From contig JAUSBJ010000035.1 of assembly GCA_030652035.1 (NCBI GenBank), positions 433,023 through 497,022 on the forward strand: a stretch of DNA of 64,000 nucleotides, in the 5' to 3' direction. The notes below the pieces were generated by a model, which was not told the DNA's origin, searched no databases, and saw only the letters and a program-made list of their open reading frames with translations. Positions 46,860 through 53,959 of this stretch are shown piece by piece; position 1 is the first letter of the stretch, and every line of letters begins with the position of its first letter. Position numbers and translations under genes: made by a program. Origin of the DNA: Sulfurimicrobium sp. Its GTDB lineage: Bacteria; Pseudomonadota; Gammaproteobacteria; Burkholderiales; Sulfuricellaceae.

Positions 46860-48025
46860 AATACATCGACGAATTCCGCGACGGCGATCTGGCGCGCAAG
46901 CTGGCGGCGGACATTGCACGCGAAGTGCGGCCTGACCGCAGCTACGGCCTGATGGAGTTCTGCGGCGGCCACACCCACGCGGTCTACCGCTATGGCGTGC
47001 AGAACCTGCTGCCGCCCAACGTCAACCTGATCCACGGCCCCGGCTGCCCGGTGTGCGTGCTCCCCATCGGCCGGCTGGATTACGCCGTCCAGCTGGCCCG
47101 CACCCCCGGCATGATCCTCTGCACCTACGGCGACATGCTGCGCGTGCCGGGCTCGGGCGGCATGAGCCTGCTCAAGGCCAAGGCGGGCGGGGCGGACATC
47201 CGCATGATCTACTCCAGCGCCGACGCCCTGAAAATCGCCCAGGACCATCCCGATCGTGAAGTGGTGTTTTTCGCCATCGGCTTCGAGACCACCACGCCGC
47301 CCACCGCCGTCGCCATCCTGCAGGCCGAAGCGATGGGATTGCAAAATTTTTCCGTGATTTCCAACCACGTCCTCACCCCGGCCGCGATCTCCGCCATCAT
47401 GAGCAGTGGTAAGGCATATGACCTTTCACGGCCTTCTGGCCATAGAAAGTCGAAGTCCCCGAGCGAAGCGAGTGAGGCAAGGGTGGACGGTGTGATCGGC
47501 CCCGCGCATGTCTCCACCGTGATCGGCAGCCGGCCCTACGAACCCTTCTCCGCAAAATATCACCTGCCGGTGGTGATTGCCGGATTCGAGCCGCTCGACG
47601 TGATGCAGGCCATCCTGATGCTGGTGCGGCAGTTGAACACAGGCCGCGCCGAAGTGGAAAATGAATTCACCCGCGCCGTGTCACCCGAGGGGAATCTCAA
47701 GGCGCAGCGGCTGGTGGCCGAAGTGTTCGAAGTGCGCGACAAATTCGAGTGGCGCGGCCTGGGCGTGGTGCCGCACAGCGGGCTCGCCATCCGGCCGCGT
47801 TTTGCGGCTTTCGATGCGGAAAAGCGTTTCAGGCTCACCTATCACCCGGTGGCCGACAATCCGGCATGCGAATGCAGCGCGATTATCCGCGGGGTAAAGA
47901 AACCATTGGACTGCAAGCTCTTCGGCAGCGTGTGCACGCCGGAAAACCCGATCGGATCGTGCATGGTCTCGTCCGAAGGCGCCTGCGCGGCGTATTACAC
48001 CTATGGGCGTTATAGGGAAGCGTAA
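46856..48025 (+). CDS. hypD: Hydrogenase formation protein HypD, with in-frame insertion
   Basis: 389 residues, about 10–20 longer than usual. Key elements are intact: MEFCGGHTHA, GPGCPVCVLP, FAIGFETTTPPTA and the C-terminal 4Fe-4S cysteines (CECSAIIRGVKKPLDCKLFGSVCTPENPIGSCMVSSEGACAAYY). HypD holds the iron while CN and CO are attached. Residues about 185–209 are an extra, Ser-rich segment between SAIMSS and VDGVIGPAHVSTVIG. Whether activity survives depends on this loop; the family has a surface loop there. Confidence 0.94.
   Translation: MKYIDEFRDGDLARKLAADIAREVRPDRSYGLMEFCGGHTHAVYRYGVQNLLPPNVNLIHGPGCPVCVLPIGRLDYAVQLARTPGMILCTYGDMLRVPGSGGMSLLKAKAGGADIRMIYSSADALKIAQDHPDREVVFFAIGFETTTPPTAVAILQAEAMGLQNFSVISNHVLTPAAISAIMSSGKAYDLSRPSGHRKSKSPSEASEARVDGVIGPAHVSTVIGSRPYEPFSAKYHLPVVIAGFEPLDVMQAILMLVRQLNTGRAEVENEFTRAVSPEGNLKAQRLVAEVFEVRDKFEWRGLGVVPHSGLAIRPRFAAFDAEKRFRLTYHPVADNPACECSAIIRGVKKPLDCKLFGSVCTPENPIGSCMVSSEGACAAYYTYGRYREA
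47408..47482. repeat. Short insertion of about 75 nt within hypD
   Basis: The stretch has no counterpart in HypD proteins. It contains the palindromic CGGCCTTCTGGCC block and a GAGCGAAGCGAGTGAGG segment of the kind seen in dispersed intergenic repeats. The length is a multiple of three and contains no stop, so the frame is kept. Boundaries are approximate. Confidence 0.6.
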
Positions 48026-48350
48026 AAACAGGATCAATGAATCGCCCCGGTTTTGTTCGCACCGTTGCGCCGGCTCACGCCATGCGTGTCCATTGAACAT
48101 ATTGCGTTTCGGTCCGGATGCTGTAATGTTTGACCCTGATCTTGTCTCGAACCAGATCGAGCAATTTTAGGCTTGGAGCAGGAGGGGTGTTCAGGTAATC
48201 CAAATTGGGCGCCTATCCAGAATCGATTTGAATAGAATCAATTTAGTACAGTTTTTTATACGTTTTTGCTGGATTTATATATACACCTGAATGGGTGTCG
48301 ACTTAACGTTGGGCATCGCTATCACCTTCTCGCGCTTACGGAGCACATGC
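48026..48350. other. 325-nt gap between hypD and the membrane protein gene
   Basis: No gene seen. The first 150 nt have the base composition of the hyp operon; from about 48195 the DNA becomes AT-rich (TTTATATATAC near 48275), unlike its neighbours. Close to the right end lies a candidate integron cassette junction (48283–48314). AT-rich -10-like sequences exist but none has a matching -35. Confidence 0.5.
48283..48314 (+). other. Candidate right half of an integron recombination site
   Basis: ACACC and GGGTGT can pair (48283–48287 with 48293–48298), followed by ACTTAAC and GTTGGGC at 48308–48314. The latter fits the GTTRRRY core, with crossover between G and TT. The downstream TTGGGCATC resembles normal cassette starts. 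No upstream RYYYAAC partner is visible, so this may be a degraded attC or another junction. Confidence 0.35.
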
Positions 48351-48782
48351 ATGGACATAACATCTGCTGCAATTGCGACCCTGATCTCAGCGGCCACGTC
48401 TGCGACCATCACTCTCTTGTTGGCAAATCTGAACGCGAAGAAGAGCCTTGACGACCAATTGGACGCGATTCTGAAAATTGCAATCCAATACCCGTATCTG
48501 GAAAGCAAAGACTTCACCAATGCTTGGACGAGCAGCTACGACAGAAACGACGAGAAGGCGCTGAGATATGAGGTCTACTGCACCCTGGTCTTCAATTACA
48601 TGTCTCGGCTGGCCAAGTATTACAAGTATTGCGAGCACAAGATTGACGAACATGTCGCACTCAAGCCTTGGGCGAGAATTCATGCCAGGTATTGGAGAGA
48701 CCCAACGGAAGCATATGAAAACGTCGACACCTACGACCGCCCATTCGTTGAGCTTGTCGAAGGCTACTTAAAGGGGAAATAG
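48351..48782 (+). CDS. Single-pass membrane protein paired with a caspase-like protease
   Basis: 143 residues from ATG 48351. One N-terminal transmembrane helix (about residues 5–26, AIATLISAATSATITLLLA) with few flanking charges, then a cytoplasmic or periplasmic domain of about 115 mostly helical residues rich in Tyr, Asp and Lys (LAKYYKYCEHKIDEHVALKPWARIHARYW is its core). I do not recognise the family. The stop is 1 nt before the caspase start and AAGGGG lies across the junction, so the two are translated together. Probably the membrane-targeting or target subunit of the pair. Confidence 0.75.
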   Translation: MDITSAAIATLISAATSATITLLLANLNAKKSLDDQLDAILKIAIQYPYLESKDFTNAWTSSYDRNDEKALRYEVYCTLVFNYMSRLAKYYKYCEHKIDEHVALKPWARIHARYWRDPTEAYENVDTYDRPFVELVEGYLKGK

Positions 48783-48783
48783 G

Positions 48784-49503
48784 ATGAAGCGAAAGGCACT
48801 ACTGATCGGCAATACGAGCGGATTGCAAGGCGTCCAGGTGGATCTCACTCGGTTTTCTTCTTTTCTCAAGAGTAACACTGGGGGAGCTTGGTATGACTCA
48901 GAAATTGACGTTCTTGAAAATGTCCGAAAGTCTGTCCTGCTCCAGAAGATCGATGAAGTAAAGCGGCAGTCACTAGACTATCTCGTTGTTCTATTTAGCG
49001 GTCATGGCGGACAAGATCTTCGACAAACCGTTCTTGAAATCAACGGTGCGGGTGAATCCATTGAAGAACCCCAACTCCGAAAGATGGCGGAAAGACAATT
49101 GAACGTCTATGACTGCTGTCGTTCTGTCTCTTCTACGGTGCAGAAGAGCATCGCAATGGATTCGTTGAGTTTTTCTCTTCGGGAGTCCGTGAATCAAGTT
49201 CGGCAACGATTCGAAAATCGCATCATGCAGGCGATACCACAACAGGCATTGTTGTATTCATGCTCGGTTGGTCAGGTCTCGTACGACACCGCAAGCGGTG
49301 GCGTCTATCTCAGTAACCTAGTCAAGGCCGCTCAAACTTTGGATCATAGCCAAAGCTTCAAGCTTGTCGGTCTAGCCCACGAAGAAGCAATGGGGCCAAC
49401 AACGGAGTTTGCCGCGAAGGAGAAGCATGGACGCCAAGTGCCAGAAGCCGTTCTTCCAAAATGCCTTTCCACTCAGCAACTGGTCATTTCGATCAATGCG
49501 TAG
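48784..49503 (+). CDS. Caspase-family (C14) protease, minimal
   Basis: 239 residues. The fold starts KRKALLIGN, the catalytic His is in LFSGHGG (His74) and the catalytic Cys in YDCCRS (Cys111 or, by the D-x-C pattern, Cys112). The C-terminal third has the second-subunit strands. There is no extra domain, signal or sensor, so it is a bare protease that needs a partner, presumably the membrane protein encoded 1 nt upstream. Bacterial caspase-like proteases often act in regulated cell death or phage defence; for this pair that is inference. GC content and codon use are visibly lower than in the hyp genes. Confidence 0.85.
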   Translation: MKRKALLIGNTSGLQGVQVDLTRFSSFLKSNTGGAWYDSEIDVLENVRKSVLLQKIDEVKRQSLDYLVVLFSGHGGQDLRQTVLEINGAGESIEEPQLRKMAERQLNVYDCCRSVSSTVQKSIAMDSLSFSLRESVNQVRQRFENRIMQAIPQQALLYSCSVGQVSYDTASGGVYLSNLVKAAQTLDHSQSFKLVGLAHEEAMGPTTEFAAKEKHGRQVPEAVLPKCLSTQQLVISINA

Positions 49504-49517
49504 TCATATCCCGCGAT

Positions 49518-49576
49518 GCCCAACCCATCATTCCACCGGACCTTGCGCATAAAGCCGCGCAAGGCCGGTGAATTCA
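49518..49576 (+). other. Truncated attC site (copy 1), right core box lost
   Basis: The 62 bp from 49515 to 49576 match copy 2 (50548–50609) with one mismatch. It has the R'' box GCCCAAC (49518–49524), the L box pair and terminal stem, but the sequence stops matching just before the R' box; no GTTRRRY follows. The transposase element begins about 10 bp further on, suggesting that its insertion or a deletion removed the right end. It closes the membrane protein/caspase cassette. Confidence 0.75.
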
Positions 49577-49585
49577 CGGGACTAC

Positions 49586-50514
49586 GGGGTCAGGTCTAGC
49601 AATGCAGCATATTTTCAGATATATTTCCCCCCCATCATGTCCCGCCCAATCCGAATAGAGTTTCCCGATGCGCTCTACCACGTCACTGCGCGTGGGGATA
49701 GGCGTGAGGATATTTTCGAGGATGACCAGGACAGGTTGACGTTCCTGAAGACGCTGGAGCAAGTCATCAACCAGTTTAACTGGACATGCTATGCATGGTG
49801 CATGATGGACAACCACTACCACCTGCTGATCCAGACCCCAGACGGCAATTTATCCAAAGGGATGCGCCAACTCAACGGCGTATACACCCAAGCCAGCAAT
49901 CGGCGGCACCGTCGAGTCGGGCATTTGTTCCAAGGGCGTTTCAAAGCCATCTTGGTGGACAAAGACGCCTATCTGCTGGAATTGGCGCGTTATATTGTGC
50001 TCAACCCGGTTCGCGCTGGCATGGTGAAAGCGCCGAAGGACTGGGCATGGAGCAGCTATCGAGCCAGCATGGGCTTGGAGCCTGCCCCCCCTTGGTTAGC
50101 GGAAGATGGATTGCTGGCGATGTTCGCCAAGCGGCGCAGCCTGGCACAACAACGTTATGAGCAATTCGTGTCGGAGGGCACCAAGGTGGATTCGCCTTGG
50201 GCTAATCTCAAAGGGCAGGTATTCCTGGGCGATGAACAGTTTGTGACTCGAATGCAAGCACATATCCAAACAGGCAAGGATGACGTGCAAATCCCCCTCG
50301 CCCAGCGCCGCCCCAAACCGCCACCACTGGCAGAAATTGCGAAACGTGCGCCAGATAGAAATGCCGCCATCGTTGCGGCACATGCGACAGGCGGTTATTC
50401 TTACCAGCAAATCGCAGACTATTTCGGCGTGCATTTCACGACGGTGGGCAGAATTGTTCGGGGTGGCGGGTGATGGGTGCGAAAGATGAATGCTATGCGG
50501 CTAGACCTGACCCC
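49586..50514. mobile_element. REP-associated tyrosine transposase element with 15-bp inverted ends
   Basis: A perfect 15-bp inverted repeat (GGGGTCAGGTCTAGC at 49586–49600; its complement at 50500–50514) bounds the transposase gene. The end sequence, GGGGTCAGGTCT, is typical of stand-alone RAYT elements. The element sits between the two attC copies. Confidence 0.75.
49637..50473 (+). CDS. REP-associated tyrosine transposase (RAYT, Y1/HUH family)
   Basis: 278 residues from ATG 49637 (MSRPIRIEF). HUH motif in MMDNHYHLLI (His60, His62), a catalytic Tyr in the DAYLLELARYIVLNPVRAG block (about residue 112), and a C-terminal helix-turn-helix (YSYQQIADYFGVHFTTVGRIV) that is common in longer RAYTs. 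It cuts and rejoins single-stranded DNA at palindromes. It appears intact. Frame extension upstream of 49637 crosses the inverted repeat and is not protein-like. Confidence 0.92.
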   Translation: MSRPIRIEFPDALYHVTARGDRREDIFEDDQDRLTFLKTLEQVINQFNWTCYAWCMMDNHYHLLIQTPDGNLSKGMRQLNGVYTQASNRRHRRVGHLFQGRFKAILVDKDAYLLELARYIVLNPVRAGMVKAPKDWAWSSYRASMGLEPAPPWLAEDGLLAMFAKRRSLAQQRYEQFVSEGTKVDSPWANLKGQVFLGDEQFVTRMQAHIQTGKDDVQIPLAQRRPKPPPLAEIAKRAPDRNAAIVAAHATGGYSYQQIADYFGVHFTTVGRIVRGGG

Positions 50515-50550
50515 GCCGTTTCCCCGCCGTTTTTGATAAAGCAGCGTGAT

Positions 50551-50619
50551 GCCCAACCCATCATTCCACCGGATCTTGCGCATAAAGCCGCGCAAGGCCG
50601 GTGAATTCAAACGTTGGAT
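50551..50619 (+). other. Complete integron attC site (copy 2)
   Basis: 69 bp. R'' GCCCAAC (50551–50557) pairs with R' GTTGGAT (50613–50619), matching RYYYAAC/GTTRRRY. The L boxes TTCCACCGG and CCGGTGAA pair with one extra unpaired base on the left arm, the extrahelical base expected for attC. They are separated from the R boxes by unpaired spacers, and the stem closes with CTTGCGC/GCGCAAG around an 8-nt loop. All hallmarks of a foldable attC are present. No integrase gene lies in the window. Confidence 0.87.
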
Positions 50620-50766
50620 TGCTTCTTGCTGCTGAGCGGACCTTCAGCGAGTAGGCCATGACCGGCTGAATCGGGTCGAAACCAGAAGTTCGCGTTCTAT
50701 CAGTGACCATCAGATCAAGTCGGCATGCCAGCAGAACATGCTGCAATTTGCCGCATGGGAGAATTT

Positions 50767-51603
50767 ATGAGTAAGGCCGGCAAAACGACCATCGAAGTGC
50801 AGGGAACCGTCGTTACTGTTCTCAATCAATCCACCAATGACTATATTTCCCTGACAGACATTGCCAAGCATAAAGAGCCGGATCGATCAGACCATGTCAT
50901 CCAGAACTGGATGAGGAACCGCAACACCATCGAGTTTTTAGGCATATGGGAGCAGTTGAATAATACTGTTTTTAAACCCCTCGAATTCGAGGGGTTTAAA
51001 AACAGGGCAGGGCTAAACAGTTTTGTATTAACGCCCCGGCAATGGATAGACGCAACCAATGCCGTTGGCCTGGTCTCCAAGGCAGGCCGTTACGGCGGCA
51101 CCTACGCGCACAAGGACATCGCTTTTGAGTTTGCCTCCTGGATCTCGGTTGAGTTCAAGCTCTACCTCATCAAGGAGTTCCAGCGCCTCAAGGAGGATGA
51201 AAATCGCCGCCTGTCGCTAGCATGGGATCTGAACCGTACACTTTCCAAGCTCAACTACCGCATCCATACCGACGCGATCAAGGCGCATCTGATTCCGGCC
51301 ACAGTAACGCCAGCCCAGGCCGCCATCACCTACGCCAGCGAGGCAGACATACTGAATGTCGCTCTCTTTGGACAGACCGCCAAACAATGGCGGCAGGCCA
51401 ACCCTGGCCTGGAAGGCAACATGCGTGATTACGCCACCATCGAGCAACTGCTGGTGCTGGCCAATGCCGAGGGGATGAACGCCGAACTCATCCACATGGG
51501 GCTGCCGCAAGGCGAGCGACTCACACGCCTGAATGATATCGCCATCCGCCAAATGCGAGTGCTCACATCCTCCGCCTCGGCGATCAAACAAATCAATGAG
51601 TGA
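50767..51603 (+). CDS. KilA-N domain DNA-binding protein
   Basis: 278 residues from ATG 50767, with GGGAG upstream. The KilA-N domain covers about residues 20–140: DYISLTDIAKHK, HVIQNWMRNRNTIEFLGIWEQLNN, WIDATNAVGLVSKAGRYGGTYAHKDIAFEFASWIS. The C-terminal half is helical and common to stand-alone chromosomal KilA-N proteins. The family comes from phage antirepressors and binds DNA. The coding region contains a 40-bp perfect palindrome. It ends 62 nt before hypE, probably accessory DNA. Regulatory target unknown. Confidence 0.9.
   Translation: MSKAGKTTIEVQGTVVTVLNQSTNDYISLTDIAKHKEPDRSDHVIQNWMRNRNTIEFLGIWEQLNNTVFKPLEFEGFKNRAGLNSFVLTPRQWIDATNAVGLVSKAGRYGGTYAHKDIAFEFASWISVEFKLYLIKEFQRLKEDENRRLSLAWDLNRTLSKLNYRIHTDAIKAHLIPATVTPAQAAITYASEADILNVALFGQTAKQWRQANPGLEGNMRDYATIEQLLVLANAEGMNAELIHMGLPQGERLTRLNDIAIRQMRVLTSSASAIKQINE
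50966..51005. repeat. 40-bp perfect palindrome inside the KilA-N gene
   Basis: The left arm CTGTTTTTAAACCCCTCGAA is followed directly by its exact complement. Symmetry ends at both sides after 20 bp per arm. It encodes residues 67–80, which correspond to a conserved part of KilA-N proteins (FKPLEFEGFKN), so the symmetry coexists with coding constraint. Confidence 0.95.
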
Positions 51604-51665
51604 GAAAACATGAACAGGGTCAAACGAGACCTTGAGTGCTCGAAACCATTGCATAAGGTAATCGA

Positions 51666-52715
51666 ATGACCAAAATTCGCAGGCGTTACATCCGTTCGCT
51701 GGACCTCGAACATGGCCGGGTAGACATGACGCATGGCAGCGGCGGGCGCGCCATGGCGCAAATGGTGGAAGAGCTGTTTCTCGACGCTTTCGATAACGAG
51801 TATTTGCGCCAGCTCAACGATCAGGCCAGCTTCAGCGTCCCTGCCGGCCGCATGGTGATGGCGACGGACAGCCACGTGGTGACGCCGCTGTTTTTCCCCG
51901 GCGGCGATATCGGCTCGCTTTCCGTGCATGGCACCCTCAACGACGTCGCCATGTCGGGCGCGAGACCACTCTATCTCTCCGCCGGGTTCATCCTGGAAGA
52001 AGGCTTCCCGCTCGCCGATCTGAAGCGCATCGTCGATTCCATGGCGGCGGCATCCCGCGAAGCAGGTGTGCCCATCGTCACCGGCGACACCAAGGTGGTC
52101 GAACGCGGCAAGGCGGACGGCGTGTTCATCAACACCACCGGCATCGGCATTGTGCCGGAGGGCGTCCACATCAGCGGCGAATTGGCGCAGCCTGGCGACC
52201 GGATTCTGCTCAGCGGCTTCATGGGCGACCATGGCGTGGCAGTCATGTCGCAGCGCGAGAATCTCAAATTCAGCTCGGCCATCCTCTCCGACACGGCCGC
52301 CTTGCATGAACTGGTTGCGGCCATGGTGGCGGCGGTGCCCGGGATTCACTGCCTGCGCGACCCGACCCGCGGCGGGGTCGCCACCACGCTCAACGAATTG
52401 GCGCGGCAATCCGGCGTGGGCATGCTCATCCAGGAGAAAGCATTGCCGGTGCGCGAAGCGGTCAGCGCGACCTGCGAGTACCTCGGCCTGGACCCGCTTT
52501 ATGTGGCCAACGAAGGCAAGCTGGTGGCCATCTGCAGCGCACAGGATGCACCGCTATTGCTGGAAAGCATGAAAAATCACCCCCTGGGCCGTGATGCCGC
52601 CATCATCGGCGAGGTAGTCGAGGACAGCCACAATTTCGTGCAGATGGAAACATCCTTTGGCGGCAAACGCATCGTGGACTGGCTGAGCGGAGAACAGTTG
52701 CCGAGGATTTGTTGA
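51666..52715 (+). CDS. hypE: Hydrogenase expression/formation protein HypE
   Basis: 349 residues. PurM-like ATP-dependent fold with THGSGGRAM, DSHVVTP, GDIGSLSVHGTLNDVAMSGA, and GDTKVVERG. The C-terminal PRIC supplies the cysteine that receives the carbamoyl group from HypF and is dehydrated to thiocyanate. It should be the last gene of hypABFCDE but is separated from hypD by about 3.6 kb of foreign DNA. No clear promoter in the 62 nt before it; expression may rely on read-through from KilA-N. Confidence 0.96.
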   Translation: MTKIRRRYIRSLDLEHGRVDMTHGSGGRAMAQMVEELFLDAFDNEYLRQLNDQASFSVPAGRMVMATDSHVVTPLFFPGGDIGSLSVHGTLNDVAMSGARPLYLSAGFILEEGFPLADLKRIVDSMAAASREAGVPIVTGDTKVVERGKADGVFINTTGIGIVPEGVHISGELAQPGDRILLSGFMGDHGVAVMSQRENLKFSSAILSDTAALHELVAAMVAAVPGIHCLRDPTRGGVATTLNELARQSGVGMLIQEKALPVREAVSATCEYLGLDPLYVANEGKLVAICSAQDAPLLLESMKNHPLGRDAAIIGEVVEDSHNFVQMETSFGGKRIVDWLSGEQLPRIC

Positions 52716-52840
52716 AACTTTGAAAACATCGGGTTAAAAATAAAGCCTGCCTTTCTTATATCTATTTTCCAGGCAGCCAGGCGTAGCGAAAAATAGAAAT
52801 TGCAGCTTGTTTTTCGGGCGCATAGCCCACAGCTTGCTTC

Positions 52841-53890
52841 ATGAGTAAAAAGCCAAATCTGGATTTGGCTCAACTTTTAAAAACTTCGGGATGGACGATG
52901 CCAGATCAGACCATGCAGTGCCCTTTCCCCTCGAATGAAACCCGGCGCTTGCGTGCTGTCTACTCCTACGAAATCCTGGACACGCCGCCGGAGGTCGATT
53001 TTGACACCCTGACGCGGATAGCGGCGCATGTTTTCAATACACCCGCGGCAGTAATCGGTCTGATCGATTCGGACCGTCTGTGGTTCAAATCGCGACTTGG
53101 ACTGGACGCCCCCCAGCTCGATCGCCAGATTGCTTTTTGCGCGCACGCCATCATGCGACCTGACGAGCCATTGGTTATAGAAGATCTGCGGAATGACCAT
53201 CGATTTCAGGGGAATCCTCTGGTAACAGAGGCGCCTCACCTGTGCTTCTACGCCGGTGCTCCGCTGATCGACCAGCAGGGATTTGCGCTGGGCACCATTG
53301 CCGTCGTGGACACGCAGCCACGCACGTTCAGCGAAGAGCAACGCGCCTTGCTGCATGATCTGTCCACCCTGGTGATCACCGCGCTGGAGAATCGCCGCAG
53401 GGCGGGCCTGTTGAGCAATCTGGCCCTGACAGACCACCTGACCGGACTGGCCAACAGGGCGCAGTTCGAACGCACGCTGATTGCCGAAATCGCCCATGCG
53501 CGGCGCACTGGGGAGCTTTTCTGCATCTTTTACATGGATCTGGATGGCTTCAAGGCCATCAACGACACCTTTGGACACGCGGCAGGTGACGAAGTCCTGT
53601 GCGAGGCCGCCCGGCGCATAACAAAACAGGTACGCACCGAGGATCTGCTGGCGCGCCTGGGCGGTGACGAGTTTGGCCTGTTCATGCGGCAAAGCATCGA
53701 GGATTCAGCCCAATCACTGGCCCAGCGCATTGTTGATGCGGTATCGGCTCCCATCGCGCTTTCCAATGGCAACCAGGCCAGCGTAGGCATTTCTGTCGGC
53801 ATCGCGTCCTATACTGAGGCCACCGATTCCATGGCGGCCCTGCTGGCCCAGGCTGACCATGCACTTTATGCGATCAAGCGAAAAAAATGA
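52841..53890 (+). CDS. GAF-GGDEF diguanylate cyclase
   Basis: 349 residues from ATG 52841; ATG 52898 is an alternative. GAF domain at about residues 45–185, then GGDEF with intact RLGGDEF near residue 270 and the product-inhibition site RTED five residues before it. No transmembrane helix, so it is a cytosolic c-di-GMP synthase responding to a small ligand or redox signal through GAF. The upstream gap is AT-rich. Convergent with the exporter gene. Confidence 0.92.
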   Translation: MSKKPNLDLAQLLKTSGWTMPDQTMQCPFPSNETRRLRAVYSYEILDTPPEVDFDTLTRIAAHVFNTPAAVIGLIDSDRLWFKSRLGLDAPQLDRQIAFCAHAIMRPDEPLVIEDLRNDHRFQGNPLVTEAPHLCFYAGAPLIDQQGFALGTIAVVDTQPRTFSEEQRALLHDLSTLVITALENRRRAGLLSNLALTDHLTGLANRAQFERTLIAEIAHARRTGELFCIFYMDLDGFKAINDTFGHAAGDEVLCEAARRITKQVRTEDLLARLGGDEFGLFMRQSIEDSAQSLAQRIVDAVSAPIALSNGNQASVGISVGIASYTEATDSMAALLAQADHALYAIKRKK

Positions 53891-53959
53891 GTGGTTGTTC
53901 ATGTCTGATGCCATTCAGGCAACACAGCCAGTAAGTGCTGGGCAACACAAATTGCCGTA

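Noticed and set aside
51604..51665. Third attC site between KilA-N and hypE
   Set aside because: No RYYYAAC/GTTRRRY pair and no L-box stem in these 62 nt, so the right edge of the foreign DNA remains undefined.
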